Assembly (NCBI GenBank): GCA_015178975.1
Contig: WHVD01000245.1
Span: 1-64,000, forward strand
Direction: 5' to 3'
Length of the DNA: 64,000 nt
DNA from: Hysterangium stoloniferum
Taxonomy: Eukaryota; Basidiomycota; Agaricomycetes; Hysterangiales; Hysterangiaceae
Positions within the stretch are counted from its first letter, which is position 1; the number at the start of each line of letters is the position of its first letter. Below the pieces are notes generated by a model that saw only the letters and a list, made by a program, of their open reading frames with translations, did no database searches and had not been told where the DNA came from. The translations under genes and the position numbers were made by a program. Positions 1 through 11,560 of this stretch are shown here, piece by piece.

Positions 1-820
1 GAGGGGCATCACATGGTAAATAAAGGGTAAAATATAAGTAGAATATGAGGTCATTATGACCTAAATAATGACCTCATAAAATAAATAAATGGTTAAATAT
101 TTAGTTATCAAAATGTATATAAGGAGGGCCAAGTTTCCAATAAAATCAATCTATCACACACATATTTTACTTCACAGCTCAGAAGCCTATCTAATCATCC
201 TAAGGACAATAATAACCTTAGTCTGATACACTAACTGCAAGCACCTACACTTGCAGAATCTTGAATCTTTGTCCGCAACTCTTGACCTTAGCTAATCATT
301 TAAGTTCCCCAGCCTCACAGCTACCCTTAGGCTTACTAAATACACAGTAAACCTAAAATAAGTATCCTTACTGAAATCCCTTCCAACCCTAGATTATTCA
401 AGGCCCAGCCCTAAGTTTATTGAATTAGTCAAATACAAGCACTCAGATAATCCAATACAAATTATTTATTTACTAATAAATTATTTAACACCTTGTTAAA
501 TAACTATTAATAGTTACAAATAATAATACAAGAATACGAAGCTTTATATCAAGTCTCTGCTAAGTTACTATGCATATATTCAGCTTCTAGCCTCTATTCT
601 CAAAGAATAGTTGTTTTATTTGCTAAAAGAGTCATATATTGTTCTATTGAACCTTTAAATAATCAAAATAAGCATTGATTTGAGTTGTTTAAGCTTCATA
701 GCGCAGCTCATTAATCTATCAGTATTTAAATTACTGGACCTTTGCTTATTTTATTGTTGAAGCTCTGTGACACTATAGCATATATTGAGCTATCTAAGAG
801 AATCCCCTGAATACATTACA
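1..820 (+). mobile_element. LTR of a retrotransposon (left end outside or unresolved)
   Basis: The right end GAATACATTACA at 809-820 is the inverse of TGTAATGTATTC, which starts the inverted copy at 59869. About 460 bp (roughly 360-820) is shared with 59869-60331 on the opposite strand. A TATA-like TATATAAGG lies near 116-124, which suggests plus-strand transcription. The left end with the expected TG is not clear and may lie before the window. A short inverted repeat, GAGGTCATTA...TAATGACCTC, lies near 48-78. No internal retrotransposon genes follow, so this is a solo LTR or an element cut by the window edge. Confidence 0.6.
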
Positions 821-856
821 CCTGGACCTTTCCTAATGCTTTGGTTACCTGAGCTC

Positions 857-1140
857 CTTCAAGGTTTTTCCTCACTGAAATCTACATACATAATCGTTCT
901 GATGTACAACATAGTGATTATTTTATGAAGATGGGTTTGATGTGGCAAGGGTGCATGAAGAAACCGCATTGCTTGCCATTATCCTGACTAGACTCTCATT
1001 GAGTTGGGTTTCTTCTTATTACAAATTTCGATACAATTAAACAGGAAGCATGGAAATCTCACCGGATAAATGCATGCTATAATTAGCAGTGTGAATGAAC
1101 CTCAATAGTGAGTATAAATATCACCCACTATGTCCCTCAC
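857..1140 (+). repeat. Dispersed repeat R1, copy a
   Basis: About 280 bp is shared with 7440-7716 (opposite strand) and 14493-14703 (same strand). Shared landmarks are AGGGTGCATGAAGAAACC, GGGTTTCTTCTTATTACAA and GAGTATAAATATCACCCA. Older fragments of the same sequence occur near 23430-23510 and 29385-29510. The TATAAAT-bearing end could be an old promoter region duplicated along with gene fragments; that is inference. Confidence 0.7.
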
Positions 1141-3425
1141 AAAATATATTTTTGTGTACAGTTTTAACAGTGGAAAAGTGATTTAAACAAAGGCTACAAC
1201 AATGATTTCTAGACTTTCACATCAGAAATTTGGAGATCTATGACCATTGTAGATGGTTCAGGTATGTAGATTACCTAGAATCCTCTGTAAAACAATGAAT
1301 TATGGTTAGTCTATGCCACTGATATGCACTTTGTAGGATTAAAATAAACTTGAAGAGAACCAACTTGGATGTGAGCTGCCTTTGATTTACTTATGTGGCA
1401 AATCTGTTGCATCATTTGGTTTCCAGGATGAACAGTGAACGATTGAGATGAACCCTGGCACCCCTTCTTTTTAGCAGACAATGGATATAGATTTACAAGT
1501 ATCAGATAAACCCGGTGTACAACCTGCATACTAAGTAATGGCCAGTCCCAGCCTACCAATGGAGAGGGACATTTGTAGACAAGGGTGAAGAACTGACCTA
1601 TGAAAGTGAAAACAGCCATAGGAAGCATGATGGCATAATGGAGAGTGACCATGGGGGAAATCAACCTGAGCTGCAGGTCAATACGAGAGCGCTAGTCAAT
1701 GACAGCCTACACACAAGAGCATGCACAGGAATATCCTCGATGACTTTTGTTATTATTCCTTTCTTCTTCATAAGCCATTTTTAAGTGTGACATATTCCTC
1801 TTCAATCCTCTCCTTCTTTTCCCTTTCATTCCAGCTATCTACTGGAATAATTCATCATTATCCAACAATATCTCACAATATGTACCTCTTCAAGTCTCTT
1901 CTGATCCTTCCTTTCATTCTCAGCACCCCCATTCTGAGATGCTCCACATGCTCCACAATGTCCAGGAGCGGGGGGATCTGCTCCAGGAGCCATCCAGGAC
2001 AAATACCATTTTACTGATGCTAATGAGCTTGATAAAGTGAATGGCTCTCTAATACTCCTCAGATCCAATGAGTTGAGTATGTCAAACTCCAGCAATGGCT
2101 CAAAGAAGGAATATACTGTCAGAACAAATTGGAGCTTGTCTGAGACATCCTGGGAAGAGACAAAGATGGAAACTTCGATGGATAATATTGGTCAAAGAAT
2201 GAGGTGGAGACTTTCTGCTCATTTTCATGGATCCTATGTTAGGGTTGGAAGCAATTTCCCAAAAAAGTAACTAAGAGGGAAATTAGGGGTAGGATGAACA
2301 GTGGTGGGAGGGTTAGATGCGTGATGTTCCTTGTTCTTCTCCTTCTCAAGTCATTCCACAAGGCCATAGGACCTTCTAGGAGTTTCCTGGGGGCTTTCCT
2401 TTGTTCAATGAGATTGCATAAAAGAAATTCATACTTTGGATAGGCACCATCTTGTTAAACTCAACATGCTCTACTGGAATATTGTCAGATCCTTGTTTAT
2501 CACAAGGCAGCCGGAGCATCTATAATTGGAACCTTAGTCACCTTCTGAGTATCTGTGAAGGTGCCACTCTCCCTGTAAAACAGGAATTTTCCATTGTTGC
2601 TACTCATGATGTAGTGGTGTAGATAAATGACGAACTGGGAGCTGAAATGAAGGGGATACACTAACATTATCTTAGTGCCTGATCAGTCTTAAATAGTGCA
2701 GTCTTAATAGTGGATAAATATTCAAACATGAGATGGGTCTTACTATGGACAAAGTCCAAGTTTTTGACATGAAAGGAGGTAAATGTGAGGTGGTGCCTTG
2801 GGGAGAATGACACATTAGTATTCAAGATAGCCCTTGGTTTTGGGAAGCAAGTAGTAAAGACACCCAGCTACTCTATTTTTTGTTCAAAACCTTGATGGTG
2901 TGTTAGGGAAACTGATTGAAAACCATGTATTTCTGTTAGGAGCCACCTTTTCAGAACCCCATCTGTAGTATTCACCTTACCAGCAATCTACCATTCAATG
3001 CCTCTGAGGGCCATTTTCAGGGACAATGGTGTCACAACAACACATTTGTTGAGTGATTTCCTTTTAGAGTCACACATCACCATTTTCCTCATGATGGCCT
3101 TTTCCTATTCCTTGTACCATTTACTTGTGGTATTCACTTTCTTTTGAATTCCTATTGTTTTGTTTAATCTGTACATTCATCATTTTGATCTGTTACCTGT
3201 TTGCCACGTTTCACTCTTCCAACTATGCTTGTAATTCCATTTTGAAACTCCATATGTCCTATACCATTTTGTGGGACTAGGTAGTATAACTCCTTTACCT
3301 ATACTCTACTATTCCTCAGTTTGAATTTTGACTTTGGTCACACTGTTCTAGTCTTTCACACAAGCTTAACACAAGTACTCAGTCCTTTGGCCATTTAATG
3401 CACCTTCAACCTTAGGATTGGGCCC
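1141..3425. other. AT-rich stretch without a supportable gene
   Basis: Open frames here are short and unrecognisable. Weak protein-like reading exists on the minus strand at about 2610-2390, where two frames of 34-36 codons follow each other with a shift near 2510. A cysteine-bearing minus-strand stretch (GHCGACGASQNGG) lies near 1950. These may be relics of one old minus-strand gene, but I cannot name it or join it. Confidence 0.3.
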
Positions 3426-3656
3426 TGTAAGGGAGTGAGACTCCCTACACTGTGATTTGGAAATAATTAGTTCTATTGATAGTCCACATCCCATTGTAGT
3501 CCACATCCTATTGTAGTCCACATCTCATTGTTGCTTACATCCCATTGTTCTCCACTAGTATATATTATGTACATGTGGATTTCAATACAGTAAGTCGTTT
3601 ATTCCCATCACTCATTCTAGTGTCTGTCTGCACCTGCATCAGATACTAGTCTTACA
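3426..3656 (+). mobile_element. Short solo LTR (231 bp)
   Basis: It begins TGTAAG and ends CTTACA, a perfect 6-bp terminal inverted repeat with the usual TG...CA. Flanks share GCCC on both sides (3422-3425 and 3657-3660), a possible 4-5 bp target duplication. A TATA-like stretch lies near 3570. The interior has four 17-bp tandem units. No coding sequence is inside, so it is a solo LTR or an LTR-derived small element; superfamily not determined. Confidence 0.6.
3480..3547 (+). repeat. 17-bp tandem repeat, four units
   Basis: Four consecutive units of the form TAGTCCACATCCCATTG with one to four changes each lie inside the short LTR, upstream of its TATA-like sequence. In position this resembles an LTR enhancer repeat; that role is inference. 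Confidence 0.8.
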
Positions 3657-4400
3657 GCCCTCTAGTTACTAGCTAAGTGTTGATTGACTGATAGTTTTGA
3701 TATGTATGTACTTCTTGTTTGCTTGAAATACCAGAGCAACCAGGCAATTTGGGTGGAAGTTCAAGCCCCACTTGTTTTAGAACTGGAGCCCTGGTTAAGT
3801 ACATATGTACAGACCTCCCAGTCTTCAACCTAGGTATGCTCTGCATCCCAACCCCTTCCCAATTTCTACATAATCCCGTCCTTGAGAGAATTGAATGAAA
3901 ACCGGGATTTTCTATGCAAAAAAAACCCTATGCCAAGACAAGGTTTTTCTTAAAGTTTTGTCAAAGGAAAAACTTTCAAGAAATGTCGAATCTAACTGTG
4001 TTTGAAATCATTGAAAAAGTTATATATTTCGACAAAGGTTTCCTTGGTCACAAACCACTATGGAAATGTGTTTGTGAAATATTGACAGTTTTCCCTGTAT
4101 TTTCCTTGAAGGTCTTTCAAGGTGAAAAACCCTGCACCAATTTTTACAGATACAGCATAACAATCATCCCCAGTTGTCACAAATGATTTGTGACAAATCG
4201 TGCAAATCAGTGTGAATGAGCGACCAATCGTCACTCATCACGCGTACAGCTCCCGTGACATTGTTTCACGCTCACACCGTTCTATCTCAGATATATAAAT
4301 CATAGATCTAGCACGCTATTTACCGGTCCGTTATACACCCATTATAACAGACTGAGTTTATTCGTGTGGTCACGGTTCTGCCAGTGTGGCGGGAATAGTG
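3657..4400. other. No supportable gene; near-perfect palindrome at 4174-4196
   Basis: A 90-codon open frame at 3914-4186 is low-complexity and not convincing. TTGTCACAAATGATTTGTGACAA at 4174-4196 is a 23-bp palindrome, off only at the central base. It may be a hairpin or an operator-like site, or a relic of a small inverted-repeat element. Nothing else is recognised. Confidence 0.4.
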
Positions 4401-4639
4401 AGAAGGTCCATGCTCTTGTAGGATTTCGAACGAAAGGTTGCGAATTAGTGTAATCAATGTTTTGGCGATTAGATACGATCCTTTCCAGTGCTATGCAGTT
4501 CAGTTTTCGTTCACGGAGCCCCATTAATTGCCTGGGTAGCTGTGTCACTGAACATCCTTTTTGTAATAATTTCAAATAATAACACGTACTCTTCAGCCTT
4601 GTCCTGATCCACGCACGGTTTTCAGGAGGACTTGACATG

Positions 4640-6068
4640 CTACAATCGTTGTCGGAGAAGAGCCCGTATCTACTTTGACCATCATGCCTGATTGTAATTC
4701 ACCCGTAAGAGCTTTTAACCCAGTGATATGTGGGGCGAATGAAAACTTTCTGTATGATTCCAATGTGGGAATATGTTGATCAAAACGGTTGAGTGCCCAT
4801 GTGATTTCAAATGCAGCTCATAGTATATACGAGGTTCTCGATTGGGATGACTCCTTTTATGTTTGACAGTGTATTCAATAATGATAATTCCTCAATGTTT
4901 CTTCCAACGTATATATTACCAATTATATAACTGTACTCTACGAAGAATTGTGTCGCTCTCGGCACTGGAGTAAAAATGTCTACCCAGTCTTCCAGTTTGA
5001 AACTCAGGAATGACAAAAATTTCAAACCGTTGCAAAGCGCTTGTCTAATTTCATAGTAATATACATTCACAGAACATGGGGGACAAGAATAATGAATTAT
5101 GAGCTAGTACGCCGAGATCTAAGCACTCCGGATACCAAGGAGCATCTGGACACACGCTTCTGTGACGTCCTTCCAGGGTGCTTTGGAAGGATCCTTTGAT
5201 TCGGCCATCAAGACGGCATCGTGTCGATTCTCACACATGATGTCAATACGATCGCCCGCCCAGTACCACGGCGGATGTCTCCTTGATAGGCCATAGACGA
5301 AGAGGGATCATGAGACCAGCAAATTCGCGATAATATCGCCTGTGTGACATACATCTCGTCCAGGCCGGCTTCCGCAGTTATGCGACTTTCGCGGATATAC
5401 TCTTTCTTAGACATATTACGAATGACTCGTACCAGAGGCGACTTTTCATCAACAATCTCTTGAAAAATGCGCCAATCATGTGACCCTGTTACCATTGCCG
5501 CTGGAGGAAATATACCATTGCCTTCGTCCCAGTCTTCAAACTCACGAATCCACGAATACAGACCTTCTGCTTCCGAAACTTCGGCAAGCTCTTCCTCAGT
5601 AAGAGTCATCATTCAAAACATAATTTCCAACAAAAATAATACGATGGTGGGCCGCAAGAGGAAAGAAGACAGTTTCCATTGCCTCTGGTAGAGCATCCCA
5701 CATCACCCAGCAGGTTATTGCAAAGGAGACGGCGTCTTCGACTTGGAGGGCATTAAAGATGGAGAGTTGAATATCATATGGGAGCTGTTCAATTTTAGTT
5801 TTTGGGTATTTGGGACTACATATTCTGTTAGGAATGTGATTATTTTTGAGAGAGTGTAAACATACCTGCCATCCCTAGGCCGAACAATAGACCAATTCCT
5901 TTCGATATTTTCCATTAAAACATCACACGTTACAGGCCAGCATAGTAGTACTATTATGTTAGGTTGTTCGTTCCAAAAGAATTCGCCTAATTTTAACCCG
6001 GAACGGTTGAGCGGGATGAGTCGTTGTGCATCTATATCGGCTCTTAAAGGTGACGTTAGCGATGGCAA
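4640..6068 (-). pseudogene. Decayed unknown gene (fungal, multi-frame)
   Basis: Function not recognised. On the minus strand, good coding stretches follow one another in different frames. One runs from 6068 to 5715 (117 codons from ATG) and one from 5612 to about 5265 (rich in acidic residues, with WIREFEDWDEG and GSHDWRIF). The next, at 5262-5110, contains WAGDRIDIMCENRHD and WKDVTEACVQM. After it comes CLDLGVLAHNSLFLSP, then 5070-4807 (FKLEDWVDIFTPVPRATQFF), then 4800-4640 (WALNRFDQHIPTLESYRKF and VKVDTGSSP). Frames change near 5262, 5120, 5070 and 4815 without splice signals, so at least three single-base indels have accumulated. The piece between 5715 and 5612 may hold an intron. I read this as one pseudogene, though a few of the shifts could be sequencing errors. 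Confidence 0.55.
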
Positions 6069-6789
6069 CTAGAGTAACAATTATTGAAATTATCTACACA
6101 CATATGCCAATACTGTCCAATTTGGAAAGAGAAGAATGTTGTTTCAGAAGAGGCGTCAGGTGACCGCAGTTGATAATTTGTTTAAGCGGGGTTTTAAAAA
6201 AGGTTGGACGAAGGCGACGCGTCACACATATCAGTCTGCAGCTCGACACCGCGTCCAGAAAGAATTATACAATATTGTTTCACCCTGATGTCAGTAGGTA
6301 GAAAGAACCAATTTGCGACCTAACTTCTGATTGATGTAAATGTATCAAGGAGTGTTCCATGTGGGACCTCTTGTGTGTGGCTGACGTTTGTTGAAAAGTA
6401 GGCGTTGTGTAAGAACACATCTCCCACCAGCCATGCAGTTCTATTGAGCCGAGCATCTGCGGGGTAATTGAAACTAAAGGAGAGGTAATCATTCAACAGG
6501 TAATCAAATTTACTGTAATGTACTCATGTCCGGCCGGATGCCGTTTGTGCATGTTCTGCAGGGTATAGTCAAATTACGACATCCAGTTGTGTATATTGTA
6601 ATTTAATCCGGATTGATCAGGAATATTTGTTTTTTTTTTTACTAAGGGCTCCACTATTTTACCGCCAATCCATACTGCCCTAGGATATACAAGCACGGGT
6701 ACGATATTACTCGTGGTGTTTCCAAAAAAAGGTGCCCAATTGTTATATTTATTTTGCTTGTGACATGATCAAGCCGCACAACAAGTGAT
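6069..6789. other. No supportable gene
   Basis: Only short open frames, for example a minus-strand 70-codon frame at 6280-6492 with no recognisable motif. Includes a T-run near 6630. Nothing further seen. Confidence 0.3.
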
Positions 6790-7135
6790 CACTCCACTTC
6801 ATCTGATGACTTTAACCTCATGCTTCAATTCCCAATCTGTTGTACAAAGGATTGTCCTACCACTCTCATTGTGCGACACACAAGGCTAGGTCGAGCTCTC
6901 CTGACGTCTGGTACTCGATTATTCCTTCCCCAGACGCTAGGAGATCCCAATTTGGAAGCGTCTGCGTCAGGATCGGGCTGGTAGGAAAGTGTCATAGGCG
7001 GATGTAAGACGGTGCTGGCAGGTAAAATATTGTGAACATACCTTACGATGGGCAAATGAGCGAAGAAACCGCATTCAGCTGGTTGATGTGATAGGTGAGA
7101 AGCATGCTGTCATCTAAGAAGGTTTTCAAGCAGCA
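6790..7135. pseudogene. Rearranged fragment of the 27-29 kb gene family
   Basis: The left part (about 6803-6905) matches 16037-16147 in the same orientation. The right part (about 6950-7135) matches 15830-15995 in the opposite orientation, and also 20260-20400 and 27470-27600. The fragment therefore carries an internal inversion junction between about 6905 and 6950. The exon encoding (V)RYVHNILPASTVLHPP is visible on the minus strand at 7050-7000. Not functional. Confidence 0.65.
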
Positions 7136-7340
7136 AATACTCCAAAATAGGGGTGTTAGAGTATGATATTACAGCTTTTACATAGTCTATGATGTTCCCT
7201 ATATTTTTCTGATATTTGTAGTATTGTTCCCAGCACTGTAGGTGCAGTATTGAGTGAGTTACCTAGTAAGGTAACTGATGTGTAGGTGCTTAGGTAAGCA
7301 CCCTGTAGTATACTCCGCTGTGGGTGTGGGAAAGTCTCCT

Positions 7341-7425
7341 TAGTGTTTACTTTCCTCACACTCACAGGTATGTAGTTATTTCACAGTTGAATACATTTAG
7401 TGTTTACTTTCCTCACACTCACAGG
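7341..7425 (+). repeat. 28-bp direct repeat, two copies
   Basis: TAGTGTTTACTTTCCTCA plus CACTCACAGG occurs at 7341-7368 and exactly again at 7398-7425, with 29 bp between. Only two copies, so not an array. Confidence 0.8.
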
Positions 7426-7439
7426 GTGTTTGCGGTGAC

Positions 7440-7716
7440 TTTCGCGAGGGACATCGTGGGTGATATTTATACTCGGTATTGAGGGTCATTCACACTGCCA
7501 CTTATAGCTTGCATTTATCCGGCGAGATTCCGTGCTTCCCGTTTAATTGTATCGAAATTTGTAATAAGAAGAAACCCGACTCAGTGAGGGTAATGGCAAG
7601 CAATGTGGTTTCTTCATGCACCCTTGCGACATCAAACGTATCTTCGTAACATAATCACTACGTTCTACATCAGAACGAGTATGTATGTGGATTTCAGTGA
7701 GAAAAAAGCTTGAAGG
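7440..7716 (-). repeat. Dispersed repeat R1, copy b
   Basis: Inverted copy of 857-1140. It keeps the TTTATACTC...ATTGAGGGTCATTCACACTGCCA end and the TTCATGCACCCTTGCGACAT segment. It is closer in sequence to 14493-14703 than to 857-1140, which suggests a more recent exchange between those two. Confidence 0.7.
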
Positions 7717-8042
7717 CGTTTGTGACTACTTGCCGCTTAACTTACGTACGAACAATTGTGCGTCACAATTTTGTATTTAATCAGGTGTCTCCTTATCAGT
7801 CCGTGTCAAGTTGCATTGAATTATTCACAGATTACATATAGTACATTTTATGTTTCAAGCACGATAAGCTTGATAGTCTGAGAGCAGTCGGCGGCATAGC
7901 AAGTGGCAAGTAATCGGAACCAAACCCAAAAGAAACCGAACAAAAAATGATGCAATCAGAGAAAGTCAACAAAAAGAATGAAAATATTTGGTTTGGACAA
8001 GGGTGAAACGCGGCTTGGTTCAACTCGTTAACTTCAAGAACA

Positions 8043-9378
8043 TGGCTGAATCTAAAGGTCTGTTTGTTAGTACTTATGTGTCATCTAAACAAGATGTCAG
8101 AATGCAGTCTCAAAATGTTTATCATGAACGGGAGCTTACCAGAGTTTCGAGAGGGCTGATAACCATGTTACACTCTGAGACGGCCACAGAGGGGGAGTGC
8201 TGGCGATGGACAACCAAACCGTTAGTTGGGACCGCTGCAGATCGGATGAGCTCAGGACGAAAAAATCACTGTACGGGAGCGAGAGGAACTTACAGTTACA
8301 TCGTTTCAGGGCCGCGATTCGCCGGATTTCACGCATCCCAGCTGATACAGTCCGAGGTAGGCCGCTAACAGAGCTGTCGCGGGAGGGCGGGGTCGAAGCC
8401 AAGAAAACCCTACGAAATCTGAGTTAGTAACCCGATATTGACTTCCTGCAAAGAAATATATAGGTGTATAGAGGTGTTAGTGTCTAACTTACGCAATATA
8501 TAGGATAATAAACAACTCACTGGGTGATAATTTTGAACATTGTCTCAGGTCCACCAGCCAATCTTGAGTCGGCTCAGTACTATGTCGAATTGGCAGAAGT
8601 GGGTGCTGACGCAGCCGTGCCTCGGTTACGGTACTGAAACATTTGCGTTAGACGAGACCAAAACAAATGAGAATGCGGCGTAATTCAGCAGTCAGGAATT
8701 TCCAACCAGGCCTTGAGTGGATGCCCCGGTACCAAGCCGGTGAAAGACCAAGAAAGAGGGAAGATAACGTTAGAAAGGACTACGACGGTTTGAGAGATGG
8801 ACGTACGTTTAATTATCCACCACGCAGAACCTCCTCAGTGACGTCTCAGGTGCTTTCACAGCAGGTATTCGGCCTAGGAAACTCCAAAGACACAGTACTC
8901 ACAAACAGACACAGCTGAACGATAATGAATGGGTCGACATATCGAGAAAGGTGATAAAACAACGCACCCCGTTCTCAAAGATACGAGCCAGAACCAACCG
9001 AGTGACCCCACTAGCCCATTAACCAGAGAAATGGATGAAAAGAAAGAAGTAGAAATATCCAAAGAAAGAAGAAAAAGGAGGAGAACTGGAAAAAAAAGAA
9101 TTATGTCTGCCCGCTGCCACTACTCCTCGTCCGCCGCTGCCCCTACTATTCGTCCGCCGTTGCCCCTCTTACCCCTGCTTAATCGGCTTTCTTCTCTTTC
9201 CGCCGTCGGTTACGTTGTGGTGGAGGCGCAGCCCGAGGCAATGGTTCCATCCGAGCAGCTAGAGGTCCGCCAAATGTCTTTGACGAACGTTGCAGTGGGT
9301 CGTTGGACATGCGGGACTGGTTTTCCAACCTGTTGCCACCTCAGTTCAGGCGTAAGTGCTGTCTCACTGAGGCATTAG
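8043..9378 (+). CDS. Possible multi-exon gene of unknown function
   Basis: Not recognised. Coding-like stretches succeed each other on the plus strand: about 8043-8427 (two frames, the second rich in Arg and Ser), 8551-8638 after a good acceptor (TTGTCTCAG), 8667-8916 (basic), and 8929-9376 (a charged KERRKRRRTGKK region followed by Ala/Pro/Leu-rich sequence). The 8551-8638 stretch, with the peptide SAQYYVELAEVGADAAV, looks most like a real exon, but it runs into a stop right after. Fifty-eight bases across that stop (8614-8671) recur inverted at 14008-14065. No consistent splice model joins all parts, so this may be a relic or two short genes. Confidence 0.25.
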
Positions 9379-10339
9379 CCACGTGCCTATATGGTAACAG
9401 GTAAGTATAATCGCCAATATTAATGACACGAAATCATACTTGTCTAACCGTGTTGGCGGTTCTCCTCTGTTATTAAAGGCCTTGTCTCGCCTCTCCTTTC
9501 TCTTTCTATCGTAATGTGGCTGAGGTGTTAACAACTTATGTTTGAAACGCTTTTTTCTGCTAAGAAATCAATGTTAGTTGGTGTCAGAAATATAGCCGAC
9601 GGGATTCACCTGGAACCCGAAGACGTTCCCGCCCCGGAGGACGGATTGTGTGAGACATGCGAACTATCACCATGTCCTTTATACCTGCGCTGGTTCTTAG
9701 GGTCGCGCATTGATGCAGGCGACCCGTCAGATTCGGCTTCGTCCCGGTAAGGACGCCTGGGATGTCCATCAGTCGGAGAGCTTGTGCTTGGTGTCACTTT
9801 AGGAGCTGCGACTGCTAGGGTGGTCGTCACTTTTGTGTTTAATTTGGTATTAAAATAAGTCACAACTAACGAAGTATTTCCTGATATTTGAAGTCAGGGA
9901 AGTCAGGAGGTGAAGACCTTGGCCTCGGCACAGGATCCGGGCTGCTCAGAAGCTCGTCCGGCAAGCACACCGTGCCAAGAACCGTCGTGTGAGGGCAGTT
10001 CCTGAATTTAATGAGAGTTAAGGACGTATGAGAAAAAAGAGTGGTGCAACGTACTGCGTACTAGATGATGAGCCGCCCCAGATGCCACCTAGACGACGTG
10101 TCTGCATAAACTTCTATATTTGCACAAAATATCAATTTAGTCAATGACACATTAGAATTAAGGAGTAACTACCTTGTCCGTATCCATGATTATTTATCCC
10201 TTCACTGACCATCGCGGTGGGGGTAGCGCTAGCGTGCGGGGGGTCGAGTTGGCAAGACACAGCATGGTGAGCGAATGGGACAACCGGGAGCAACGCTGTC
10301 ACAGGCATATCTGCAATTATCGCGGATTTTGATGAGTTT
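9379..10339. other. No supportable gene
   Basis: Short overlapping open frames on both strands near 9538-9863 and 10141-10440 have no motif and no clear splice model. Nothing further seen. Confidence 0.3.
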
Positions 10340-11560
10340 TTATAGATCCGGGAAAAGGGATGAAGTGTACGAACCAAATGCTGGAGACAAGTCTGTCTGC
10401 GCGCCCGTACTGGCGAACACTTTCTGATCAGTGGCTTCATCGTGGTGGTGGATAAGGGAAGATTCTGTGAAAAGTAGGACAGTTAAGTAATATATTATGA
10501 AAAGTAAAAATAAACCACACGAACCCGGTACCATATACTCCGATCCATCATCACCGGCAGTTTGTGACTTTGGGCGGATGGTGGTATTCGCCTTGGGAAC
10601 GATGTGGGGATGGAACGTGCCAGCATTGGGTCCTGCTCAAATTAAGTCAGTATATGATGACATTAATTACACGCGTCGGACAAACCTTGCAAGTGCTGGG
10701 AATATGAGCCTGTGAACAGAGATCCATCCAGCATAAGGGGCCCATACTCAGTGTACGAACCAAATGCTGGAGACAAGTCTGTCTGCGTGCTCGTACTGGC
10801 GAACACTTTCTGATCAGTGGCTTCATCGTCGTGGTGGAGGAGGGAAGATTCTGTGAATAGTACGACAGTTAAGTAATATATTATGAAAAGTAAAAATAAA
10901 CCACACGAACCCGGTACCATATACTCCGATCCATCATCACCGCAGTTTGTGACTTGGGTATTGGTCTTGGGACTGATGTGGGGATGGAGCGTCTCATCGT
11001 TAGGTCCTGTTTAAATTACGTCAAATAAATATACGATTACATTAATTAAACGATGTCGGACAAACCTTGCAAAATGCTCTGCGCAAATGATCCTGTGAAC
11101 AGGGATCCATCCAGCATGAGAGGGCCGTACTCTCCAAGGTCGACCCCCTTCCCTTTGTCTTCCCACGAGATACGTGGGGTATAGTCCGAATCTTCATTGG
11201 AGCCTTTGATGTGACCGTCATCCACATCCACGATTTCATGACCGGCAGTTTGTGACTTGGGGCGGATGGTGGTATTCGCCTTGGGAACGATGTGGGGATG
11301 GAACGTGCCAGCATTGGGTCCTGCTCAAATTAAGTCAGTATATGATGACATTAATTACACGCGTCGGACAAACCTTGCAAGTGCTGGGAATACGAGCCTG
11401 TGAACAACGACCCATCCAGCATAAGGGGCCCATACTCTGTGGGATCGATCCCCTTCCCTTTGTCTTCCCACGAGATACGTGGGGTATAGTCCGAATCTTC
11501 ATCGGAGCCTTTGATGTGACCGTCATCCACATCCACAATTTCATGACCGGCAGTTTGTGA
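10340..11560 (-). repeat. Tandemly multiplied 3'-exon cassettes of the membrane-protein gene
   Basis: Two kinds of cassette alternate. Cassette 1 is at 10340-10534 and 10720-10920, 386 bp apart; it encodes a hydrophobic segment (LFLLFIIYYLTV) followed by HDDEATDQKVFAS and TQTDLSPAFGSYT. Cassette 2 is at 11046-11231 and 11351-11536, 305 bp apart; it encodes DVDDGHIKGS, EDSDYTPRISWEDKGKG and GPLMLDGSLFTGS. The spacer GGAACGATGTGGGGATGGA and its flanks occur three times (near 10598, 10970 and 11285). The copies differ by few bases, so the array is young. It could give alternative C-termini by splicing, or simply be tandem duplication. Confidence 0.7.

Noticed and set aside
1311..1664. 117-codon minus-strand frame
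   Set aside because: No recognisable motif, no supporting neighbours and no exon continuation; too weak to list as a gene.
3914..4186. 90-codon plus-strand frame
   Set aside because: AT-rich low-complexity sequence with quasi-palindromic words, no splice model and no recognisable motif.
7341..7425. 28-bp direct repeats with 29-bp spacer resembling a CRISPR pair
   Set aside because: Only two copies, eukaryotic context, no further units and no cas genes.
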